Assembly: GCA_027311485.1 (NCBI GenBank)
Contig: DAICYU010000081.1
Location: forward strand, 1 to 11,314
Reading direction: 5' to 3'
DNA: 11,314 nucleotides
Source: Acetobacteraceae bacterium
GTDB taxonomy: Bacteria > Pseudomonadota > Alphaproteobacteria > Acetobacterales > Acetobacteraceae
Shown piece after piece: positions 1 to 5,421 of this stretch. Within the stretch, counting starts at the first letter, position 1; the number at the start of each line of letters is the position of its first letter. The notes beneath the pieces are model-generated. The model was given only the letters and a program-made list of their open reading frames with translations. It ran no database searches and was not told where the DNA came from. The translations under genes were made by a program, and so were the position numbers.

Positions 1-1885
1 GGGCATCATGCTGGAATCCACCAGCGACCGGCTTTGCCAGCCGGGCGGCGTGCATTACGGCTCCCCCGACAAAGTGCCGGCGGTGCGGCTCGACACCATC
101 CGCCTGGCCGGTGAGCTTGCCGTGCCGTTCACCACCGGCATCCTGATCGGCATCGGTGAAACCCGCGCCGAACGGCTGAACGCCCTGGCCGCCATCCGCG
201 ACCTGCACGCCGAATACGGCCATATCCAGGAAGTCATCATCCAGAACTTCCGCGCCAAGGCCGACACCAAGCTCGCCCACGCCGACGAACCCGACCTGCT
301 CGACCACCTCTGGACCATCGCCGCCGCCCGCCTGATTCTGCCGGACGACGTGCATGTGCAGGCGCCGCCGAACCTGTCGCCGGGCGTCTACCAGCAGCTG
401 ATCAATGCTGGCATCGATGATTGGGGCGGCGTTTCCCCGGTCACACCCGACCATGTCAACCCGGAAGCCCCCTGGCCGGAGCTCGACGCGCTCGCCGCCC
501 GTTCGGCGGAGATGGGCAAGATCCTGGTGCCGCGACTGCCGGTGTATCCGGCGTGGACAACCAGCCGCTGGCTGCATGCGCCGATCGCGACCCGGGTCTG
601 GCAGAACATGGACGCCGAGGGCTGGGCGCGCGACGATGACTGGGCACCCGGCCTGACCTTTGCCCCGAAGCCCCGCGCCGTGCTGCTGCACAGCGTCGAT
701 CCGGCGGTCGAACGCGCGCTGGACCGCGCCTGCGCCGGCAAGCGCTTAGCCGAACCCGAAATCGTCCGCCTGTTCGCCGCGCGCGACGCCGACTACGAAC
801 GCATCGTCACCGTCGCCGATGAGCTGCGCCGGTCCGTCAGCGGCGACACGGTTCGTTACGTCGTCAATCGCAACATCAACTACACCAACATCTGCTACTA
901 CCGCTGCAAGTTCTGCGCCTTCTCCAAGGGCAAGACGCATGAGGACCTGCGCGGCACGCCCTACGACCTGGACATGCAGGAAATTGTCCGCCGCAGCCAG
1001 GAAGCGTGGGAGCGTGGTGCTACCGAGGTGTGCCTGCAGGGCGGCATCCATCCCGACTACACCGGCAACACCTATGTGGAGATCTGCAAGGCGATCAAGG
1101 CCGCCGTGCCCGGGATGCACATCCACGCGTTTTCACCCCTCGAAGTCACCCAAGGCGCCGCCACGCTCGGCCTTACCCTGACCGAATTCCTGACCCGCCT
1201 GAAGGACGCCGGCCTGGGCACCCTGCCCGGCACCGCCGCGGAAATCCTCGATGACGAGATCCGCGCCATCATCTGCCCGGACAAGATCAACACTGCCGAA
1301 TGGGTTGCTGTGGCCCGCGCCGCCCACGCGCTGGGGCTGCGCACCACCTCCACGATCATGTACGGCCATGTCGAGGGGCCGTTGAACTGGGCCCGCCACC
1401 TTCTGGTGCTGCGCGACCTGCAGGCGGAAACCGGCGGCTTTACCGAGTTCGTGCCGCTGCCCTTCGTGCACATGGAAGCGCCGATGTACCTGCGCGGCAT
1501 GGCTCGCAAAGGCCCCACCTTGCGCGAAGCCATCCTGATGCACGCCGTCGCCCGGCTGGTGCTGAACCCGCTGATCACCAACATCCAGACCTCCTGGGTG
1601 AAGATGGGCCCCGAGGGCGCGGCGATGTGCCTGAACGCCGGCGCCAACGACCTGGGCGGCACGCTGATGAACGAAAGCATCTCGCGCGCCGCCGGCACCC
1701 AGCACGGCCAGGAATTCCCGCCCCAGGCGATGGAACCGCTGGTCACGTCCCTCGGCCGAGCCCCGGCGCAGCGGGATACGCTGTATCGGGTGGTGTCGAA
1801 CGAGCGCCGCGTGGTGTCTTTCAACGCGCCCGAACTGGCGCCCGTCGTGCAGACCCCGCCGAGGCGGAGCCGGGTGCTATCATAA
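1..1885 (+). CDS. fbiC: FO synthase, fused CofG-CofH (FbiC), 5'-truncated by window edge
   Basis: Radical-SAM enzyme that makes FO (7,8-didemethyl-8-hydroxy-5-deazariboflavin), the chromophore precursor of coenzyme F420, from tyrosine and 5-amino-6-ribitylaminouracil; cytosolic. The open frame runs in from the left edge (codons from base 2), so the ATG at 8 is internal. About 627 residues are visible. Numbering from that ATG, residues 1-215 are the C-terminal half of the CofG module (MLESTSDRL, then GILIGIGET); its own cysteine motif lies outside the window. Residues about 230-600 are a complete CofH module. Its CX3CX2C cluster site is at C296, C300 and C303 (NICYYRCKFCAF), followed by LQGGIHPDYTG and HAFSPLEV, and near the end NAGANDLGGTLMNESI. 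One polypeptide carrying both modules matches the actinobacterial FbiC arrangement rather than separate archaeal cofG and cofH. The last ~30 residues look unconserved and end at a duplication-made stop. No other F420 gene is visible. Identification is firm. Confidence 0.95.
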   Translation, partial: GIMLESTSDRLCQPGGVHYGSPDKVPAVRLDTIRLAGELAVPFTTGILIGIGETRAERLNALAAIRDLHAEYGHIQEVIIQNFRAKADTKLAHADEPDLLDHLWTIAAARLILPDDVHVQAPPNLSPGVYQQLINAGIDDWGGVSPVTPDHVNPEAPWPELDALAARSAEMGKILVPRLPVYPAWTTSRWLHAPIATRVWQNMDAEGWARDDDWAPGLTFAPKPRAVLLHSVDPAVERALDRACAGKRLAEPEIVRLFAARDADYERIVTVADELRRSVSGDTVRYVVNRNINYTNICYYRCKFCAFSKGKTHEDLRGTPYDLDMQEIVRRSQEAWERGATEVCLQGGIHPDYTGNTYVEICKAIKAAVPGMHIHAFSPLEVTQGAATLGLTLTEFLTRLKDAGLGTLPGTAAEILDDEIRAIICPDKINTAEWVAVARAAHALGLRTTSTIMYGHVEGPLNWARHLLVLRDLQAETGGFTEFVPLPFVHMEAPMYLRGMARKGPTLREAILMHAVARLVLNPLITNIQTSWVKMGPEGAAMCLNAGANDLGGTLMNESISRAAGTQHGQEFPPQAMEPLVTSLGRAPAQRDTLYRVVSNERRVVSFNAPELAPVVQTPPRRSRVLS

Positions 1886-1907
1886 GGCGGAGCCGGGTGC
1901 TGTCATG
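1862..1907. repeat. 23-bp tandem duplication across the fbiC stop codon
   Basis: Two adjacent 23-bp units, 1862-1884 and 1885-1907, both begin AGGCGGAGCCGGGTGCT and differ at only two positions (A/G at unit position 18 and at the last base). The TAA stop of fbiC (1883-1885) is built from the last two bases of unit 1 and the first base of unit 2. Because 23 is not a multiple of three, the second unit is read in another frame. Confidence 0.9.
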
Positions 1908-2067
1908 CAACGGACCCGCCAAAGGAAGCCTGATGCGATGGCGCGCGCCAACCGATCGGTACGGGCTGCTCGGTGGGGGCTGCCGTGATCGCCGGGCCTG
2001 GCCCCCGGCGGCCCAGCGAGCAACGTTGCATCAAAGAACCAGGAGGGGGCGGGACCATCGTTCTTGT

Positions 2068-2081
2068 TCACGAATTTGTGA
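2068..2081. promoter_or_regulatory. Near-perfect 14-bp palindrome, possible operator
   Basis: TCACGAATTTGTGA is an inverted repeat (TCAC..GTGA) with a single mismatched pair. It lies in AT-rich DNA about 85 bp upstream of the candidate -35 box of the secreted-protein gene. The symmetry and length suit a dimeric regulator, but I cannot name the factor, and short palindromes do occur by chance in such DNA. Confidence 0.3.
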
Positions 2082-2164
2082 TATATCTTCTATCGCCGTT
2101 CTTTGTCCGAAAACCAGTATTGGCGCCGATCGAATCTTTTCTATCGTCTGAGACAGCAGACTTA

Positions 2165-2193
2165 TTGTAATCGAGAGGTCGCGACCATATTAT
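2165..2193 (+). promoter_or_regulatory. Candidate sigma-70 promoter with palindrome in its spacer
   Basis: TTGTAA (2165-2170; 4 of 6 to TTGACA) and TATTAT (2188-2193; 5 of 6 to TATAAT) are separated by exactly 17 bp. Transcription would start near 2200, giving a 5' leader of about 45 nt before the strong ribosome-binding site at 2235-2240. The perfect 10-bp palindrome GGTCGCGACC (2177-2186) fills most of the spacer, where a bound repressor would block the polymerase. The promoter is inferred from position and match; the regulatory role is speculation. Confidence 0.55.
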
Positions 2194-2245
2194 ATCCATG
2201 GGTAAAGTGTTAGACTGCATCAAATCATCAAGCCAGGAGGCCTGA

Positions 2246-2509
2246 ATGAAGTTCCGCCATGTTTTAGCCGCTGTCGTCGCCGTGTCCGCACTCGCCACGG
2301 TGCCTGTGATGGCGCAGACCGATCATAACAGCGCAACGCACGCCACCAAGCAGAAAACCCAGGGCACGCCCCCCGGCATGAACAATCCGCCGATTGGCCC
2401 GGATGCTGGCGCAACCCGGCAGAAGGCACAGGGCGCGCCGGCCAGCTTGGTCAACCCGCAATATGGTACCCAGGCCAACAAGGAGCAGGGTGGCGCCTAC
2501 AAGCAGTAA
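2246..2509 (+). CDS. Small secreted protein with two internal repeats, function unknown
   Basis: An 87-residue protein I do not recognise. Start ATG 2246 is well supported: AGGAGG at 2235-2240, five bases upstream, behind a good promoter. Residues 1-23 are a Sec signal peptide (MKFRHVLAAVV, hydrophobic core, VMA cleavage box before Q24), so the mature protein of about 64 residues should be periplasmic or released. The mature part has no hydrophobic core and no cysteine, is rich in Q, G, A, N, P, T and K, and is probably disordered. It contains two 19-residue repeats, 33-51 and 56-74, identical at 10 positions; each has the frame ATxQKxQGxP...NP..G. It has its own promoter and terminator, so it is monocistronic. 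The strong expression signals and clear signal peptide argue for a real gene, perhaps a small stress or envelope protein, but no function can be assigned. Confidence 0.85.
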   Translation: MKFRHVLAAVVAVSALATVPVMAQTDHNSATHATKQKTQGTPPGMNNPPIGPDAGATRQKAQGAPASLVNPQYGTQANKEQGGAYKQ

Positions 2510-2549
2510 CCCGTACCGGTCGGCTGACCGGAACACGGCAAGCATAAAC

Positions 2550-2583
2550 AAGTCGGGCGACGTTTAATAACGTCGCCCGACTT
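2550..2583. terminator. Bidirectional intrinsic terminator between convergent genes
   Basis: A perfect 15-bp stem (AAGTCGGGCGACGTT at 2550-2564 with its complement at 2569-2583) closes a 4-base loop TAAT. Downstream on the plus strand is a T-rich run (TTTGTCTGTTT); on the minus strand the hairpin is followed by TTGTTTATG. It lies 41 bp after the small secreted-protein stop and downstream of degP, so it can end both transcripts. Confidence 0.9.
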
Positions 2584-2619
2584 TGTCTGTTTCAGCTTCG
2601 TTACACCATTCGCCTGCAG

Positions 2620-2640
2620 CCGCCCCGGTTGCCGGGGCGG
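2620..2640 (-). terminator. GC hairpin just past degP stop
   Basis: Perfect 9-bp arms CCGCCCCGG (2620-2628) and CCGGGGCGG (2632-2640) close a 3-base loop, 20 bp beyond the degP stop. On the minus strand no U tract follows, so it may stabilise the degP mRNA 3' end or pause polymerase ahead of the stronger terminator at 2550-2583 rather than terminate alone. Confidence 0.4.
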
Positions 2641-2659
2641 GCCAGACTGGAAAAACCCC

Positions 2660-4141
2660 CTACCCGTCGACACCGACCTGCAGCGCCATCCATTTCGGGC
2701 CGGGCGTCGGCCGCACCTTCGGCAGAACCAGCATCAACACATAATTCCGCTTCGCCGCGCGGGCGGCATCGATGCCCGCCTGCACCTGCGCCGGCGTCGC
2801 CACCGACTTGTTCTGCACGCGCAGAATCAGGTCACCGTCCGTCATGCCGCGACGCGCAGCATCCGAATCAGGCGCAACCCCGGCGACCAGCACCGCGGTC
2901 AACCCGTCCGTCATGCCCAGGCTCATCTTTTCCGCTTTCGGCACAGGCGCCAGATTCAGACCGAGGTCCGGCGGAATGACGATCTTCGGCCGCTCTGTCG
3001 CCAGCGGCGCATCCTGCTTCGCCCATTGGTCGCGCGGGAACACCTCAGGCGTGATCGACACGGTGTGCTGCACCCCGTCGCGCCGCAGCACCAGCGGCAC
3101 TGTCGTCCCCACAGGGGTTGCGACAATGTCCCGCAGCAGCGCCCGCTCATCCTGCGGCGTCTGATTGTTGTATTGCAGCACGATATCGCCAACCTCGAGG
3201 CCGGCTTTATGAGCCGGACTGTCGGGCAGCACCCAGGCAACGATCGCCCCCTGCGGTTGGCTCATTCCCATCGCCTGCGCCATGTCTTCCGTGACCTGCT
3301 GCAGCTTGACGCCGATCCAGGCCGGTCGGATCCAACCATACTTCTCCAGCCGCTCGATGACGAAACGCGCGGAATTGGACGGCAGGGCGAAGCCAAGGCC
3401 GGCCGATCCCGTGGTCGGCGAGATGATGGCAGAGTTCACGCCGATCACCTTGCCCTCCATGTCGAACAGCGGACCGCCGGAATTGCCGTGATTGATCGTG
3501 GCATCCGTCTGGATGAAGTCATCATACGGCGTGCTCTGGATGTCGCGGTTGACGGCACTGACAATGCCCGCTGACACCGACAGGCCAATCCCGAATGGAT
3601 TGCCGGCGGCAAAGACCTGCTCCCCGATTGCCACTTTGTTGCTGTCGCCCCAATGCACCGGCACCAGCTTATGGTCCGGATGAATTCTTACCAGAGCCAG
3701 GTCGGCAAGCCTCGACGCACTCTCCATCGTGCCGGTCAGGACGGTGCCGTCGGGCAGCATCACTTTGATTTCGAAGGCATCCTCGACCACGTGATAGTTC
3801 GTCACGACCAGCCCGTCGGGATCGACGACGAACCCGGACCCGATGAACGTCTTGATGTCGGGCGGCGCGGTATGGTCAGGCTTGCTCGAACTGACGGTCG
3901 CCGCGGCCATCTCCGCCGCCGGCGACACCCGCTTCATGTCCTTCCTGACGGTGATGTTGACCACCGCCTCCAGCACATTGCGGATCAGTTCGGGCGTGTT
4001 CTGCAACGCGGTGTCGGCATGCGCGGGCATACCGGCTGTGGTCCAGACCGCCACCAGCAGGACCGCGGCGAGGCGCCGCATCCGCTGGCCGGTCACGCGC
4101 GGCCAGGCACGGATTGCAGGGACGGCGGGTGTGCTGCTCAT
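2660..4141 (-). CDS. degP: DegP/HtrA periplasmic serine endoprotease, two PDZ domains
   Basis: Trypsin-like protease/chaperone that degrades or refolds damaged envelope proteins in the periplasm. From ATG 4141 it has 493 residues, close to the 474 of E. coli DegP. Residues 21-42 form a signal peptide (MRRLAAVLLVAVW, PAHA cleavage box) after a polar N-terminus. The protease domain spans about 90-265 with catalytic H117 (TNYHVV), D147 (ADLALVRI) and S221 (HGNSGGPLF), spaced as in E. coli DegP. PDZ1 covers about 270-360 (PAWIGVKLQ, AHKAGLEVGDIVL) and PDZ2 about 390-480 (AARRGMTDGDLIL). Start choice: GGGAG lies seven bases before ATG 4141; the upstream in-frame ATG at 4189 has no ribosome-binding site and sits close to the predicted transcription start, and ATG 4081 would start directly at the signal peptide but lacks a Shine-Dalgarno. 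The gene stands alone, converging on the secreted-protein gene. DegQ or MucD would be equally fitting names, since paralogues are hard to separate without a tree. Confidence 0.93.
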   Translation of the reverse strand: MSSTPAVPAIRAWPRVTGQRMRRLAAVLLVAVWTTAGMPAHADTALQNTPELIRNVLEAVVNITVRKDMKRVSPAAEMAAATVSSSKPDHTAPPDIKTFIGSGFVVDPDGLVVTNYHVVEDAFEIKVMLPDGTVLTGTMESASRLADLALVRIHPDHKLVPVHWGDSNKVAIGEQVFAAGNPFGIGLSVSAGIVSAVNRDIQSTPYDDFIQTDATINHGNSGGPLFDMEGKVIGVNSAIISPTTGSAGLGFALPSNSARFVIERLEKYGWIRPAWIGVKLQQVTEDMAQAMGMSQPQGAIVAWVLPDSPAHKAGLEVGDIVLQYNNQTPQDERALLRDIVATPVGTTVPLVLRRDGVQHTVSITPEVFPRDQWAKQDAPLATERPKIVIPPDLGLNLAPVPKAEKMSLGMTDGLTAVLVAGVAPDSDAARRGMTDGDLILRVQNKSVATPAQVQAGIDAARAAKRNYVLMLVLPKVRPTPGPKWMALQVGVDG

Positions 4142-4202
4142 GTCAGGGCTCCCAGGCAGGGTTGCTCGTCGATCCCGGGGCGGGACCATGCCGCGCGCGA
4201 AT

Positions 4203-4231
4203 ATAGTATCAGAATTTCAGGGCCCGCTAAA
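4203..4231 (-). promoter_or_regulatory. Possible degP promoter
   Basis: Read on the minus strand, TTTAGC (4231-4226) and TACTAT (4208-4203) are 17 bp apart, placing transcription start near 4195, about 55 nt before the chosen degP start. The -35 match is poor (3 of 6) and the -10 fair, and the boxes lie in a short AT-rich patch. A sigma-E/RpoE-type promoter, common for this family, was looked for but is not evident. Confidence 0.3.
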
Positions 4232-4266
4232 TGCCGGGGCGCCGGCTGCCCGCCAACCGATGTCCG

Positions 4267-4285
4267 ACCGGGACAAACCGGGACA
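4267..4285. repeat. Paired 9-bp direct repeat upstream of degP
   Basis: ACCGGGACA occurs at 4267-4275 and again at 4277-4285, a 10-bp period that puts both copies on one face of the helix. The first copy also forms a TGTCC-5-GGACA inverted repeat with 4261-4265. It lies 36-60 bp upstream of the candidate degP -35 box, a typical activator position; no factor can be named. Confidence 0.4.
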
Positions 4286-4373
4286 GCACGGGGCGAGCCA
4301 CCAGATCGGCTAATAAAGCCCATGATCGACTTAGGTAGGAGGAGACCGGCTATAAACAAGCTGGCCCGCGCTC

Positions 4374-4431
4374 AGCGCCACCCCACGGGCGCCACCCCGC
4401 GGGCACCACCCCACGCGGATGGCGCCACCCC
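4374..4431. repeat. Four-copy short G/C-rich repeat downstream of the thioesterase gene
   Basis: Four 11-bp copies of the consensus GGCGCCACCCC (first base A in copy 1, one G-to-A change in copy 3) start at 4374, 4388, 4402 and 4421, so the periods are 14, 14 and 19 bp. On the minus strand it reads GGGGTGGCGCC, a run of G tracts in the 3' untranslated region just after the thioesterase stop. The rest of 4142-4459 holds the degP leader and promoter region and no coding frame I would support. Confidence 0.75.
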
Positions 4432-4459
4432 AAGCGACAGGTCAGGCCGCGGCGACGCA

Positions 4460-4906
4460 TCAGGCCGTGGCGGGCACCGCGATCAACGCCAGCTTTGCCC
4501 GCGCGTCCTCCGGGATCGGCACGGGCTTCTGCACGCCGCGCTGCACGAAGACATGCACGAAATGCCCTTCGGCCGCGGCGACATCCTCATCGTTGCGAAA
4601 CACAGCGAGCTCATACCGCACCGAGCTTCGCCCGATATTCGCAACCCGCACCCCCACCGTCACCCGGTCCGGAAAGGCCAGCGAAGAATGATACCGGCAC
4701 GCCACCTCCGCCACCACGCAATGCACCGGCCCATCCAGAAGGCCGACCACCTTCTCGGTCATTTCGTAATAGGTGACCGCGGTATCGAAATAGGAGAAAT
4801 AATTGACGTTATTCACATGCTGGAACACGTCGTTGTCCATCCAGCGCGTCGTAATCGCATGAAACCACTTGTAATCGCTACGCTTTCCAGGTGCGGGGCG
4901 GCTCAT
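4460..4906 (-). CDS. Acyl-CoA thioesterase, 4HBT/hotdog fold (FadM/YbgC-like)
   Basis: Cytosolic single-domain hotdog thioesterase expected to hydrolyse acyl-CoA thioesters; substrate unknown. Its 148 residues match the family's usual 130-150. Residues 16-50 carry the signature RWMDNDVFQHVNNVNYFSYFD: D26 and the H30-V31-N32-N33 motif mark the active site at the start of the long hotdog helix, as in 4-hydroxybenzoyl-CoA thioesterase relatives. The strands follow (VACRYHSSLAFPDRVTVGVRV, RYELAVFRN, AEGHFVHVFV). There is no signal peptide or membrane segment. Start ATG 4906 is preceded by AGGAT six bases upstream. It is transcribed divergently from copC, with a 113-bp gap, and downstream lie only the G-rich repeats and the degP upstream region, so it is probably monocistronic. 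Nothing nearby points to a pathway. The family is firm; the physiological role is open. Confidence 0.88.
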   Translation of the reverse strand: MSRPAPGKRSDYKWFHAITTRWMDNDVFQHVNNVNYFSYFDTAVTYYEMTEKVVGLLDGPVHCVVAEVACRYHSSLAFPDRVTVGVRVANIGRSSVRYELAVFRNDEDVAAAEGHFVHVFVQRGVQKPVPIPEDARAKLALIAVPATA

Positions 4907-5006
4907 TGTCTATCCTATCCCGTTCAAGAAAGCGCCTGATCTAGCCGATACGATCCGCAATGGACAGGACCCGCTCGGCCGGGTTACACGGCCGGCCTTG
5001 CCTTCC

Positions 5007-5013
5007 GGAAGGG
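5007..5013 (+). promoter_or_regulatory. Ribosome-binding site that favours a TTG start for copC
   Basis: GGAAGGG is followed by six bases and then TTG at 5020, in frame with copC. The in-frame ATGs at 4960 and 5053 have no comparable site, so this motif decides the start chosen below. Confidence 0.55.
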
Positions 5014-5019
5014 TCTGTC

Positions 5020-5418
5020 TTGTCTTATCGACCGTCAAACAGCCTCATCGGCATGGCGTCCGCCGCCATGACGACTGCCGCCATCACGATTGCGGCCGTC
5101 ACGATCTTCCCCGGCCCCGCCCAGGCGCACGCCATCCTGGAGGACAGCAGCCCCAAAGCGGGCGGCAGCGTCCACGCCGGCACGATCGACCTGCAATTCC
5201 GCTACAACAGCCGGGTCGACCAGGGCCGCTCCCGCCTGGTTCTCATCCGGCCGGACCACAAGCAGACGCCGGTGCCCATCGCGCCCGGCAGCCCGCCCGA
5301 CATCATCCGCAGCCACCTCGACCTCAAACCCGGCGCCTACGTGATCCGCTGGCAGGTCCTGGCGGTGGATGGCCATATCACCCGTGGTGACGTGCCCTTC
5401 ACCGTCACCGGGCCCTGA
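5020..5418 (+). CDS. copC: CopC-type periplasmic copper-binding protein
   Basis: Small beta-sandwich copper chaperone of the periplasm that works with CopD in copper handling. From TTG 5020 it has 132 residues. Residues 1-36 form a signal peptide (hydrophobic core about 13-30, cleavage box AQA), leaving H37 as residue 1 of the mature chain. That N-terminal histidine plus D117 and H119 (VDGHITRGD) recreate the known His1/Asp/His Cu(II) site of CopC proteins (H1, D81 and H83 in mature numbering). The Met-rich Cu(I) site of the Pseudomonas syringae protein is absent, so this should be the Cu(II)-only type. HAILEDSSPKAGG and PGAYVIRWQVLAVDGH are family hallmarks. The start is a choice: ATG 4960 would add 20 residues to the N-region, and ATG 5053 would shorten the signal peptide by 11. 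The stop is followed after three bases by copD, indicating one operon. No obvious CopR/CusR-type operator was recognised upstream. Confidence 0.92.
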   Translation: MSYRPSNSLIGMASAAMTTAAITIAAVTIFPGPAQAHAILEDSSPKAGGSVHAGTIDLQFRYNSRVDQGRSRLVLIRPDHKQTPVPIAPGSPPDIIRSHLDLKPGAYVIRWQVLAVDGHITRGDVPFTVTGP

Positions 5419-5421
5419 CGG

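Larger units (their letters stand above)
1886..2245. other. Intergenic spacer with AT-rich segment
   Basis: About 360 bases lie between fbiC and the small secreted-protein gene. The first part (to about 2060) is GC-rich and has a hairpin at 1990-2010 (7-bp arms CGCCGGG/CCCGGCG, 7-base loop) without a T tract, so it is at best a weak fbiC terminator. From 2061 to 2220 I count 66 G/C in 160 bases (41%), far below the surrounding genes. That stretch holds the promoter and two palindromes listed separately. I see no convincing coding frame or tRNA here; a small RNA cannot be excluded. Confidence 0.7.

Noticed and set aside
1933..2154. Possible small gene after fbiC, ATG 1933 with AAGGAAG nearby
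   Set aside because: The product is Arg-rich without domain, signal peptide or plausible codon use; the site looks accidental, and it is largely the continuation of a shadow frame from fbiC.
3653..4939. Long plus-strand open frame (428 codons) opposite degP and the thioesterase gene
   Set aside because: It is antisense to two clear genes, is rich in Arg, His, Gly and Pro as expected for a GC-rich shadow frame, and matches no family I know.
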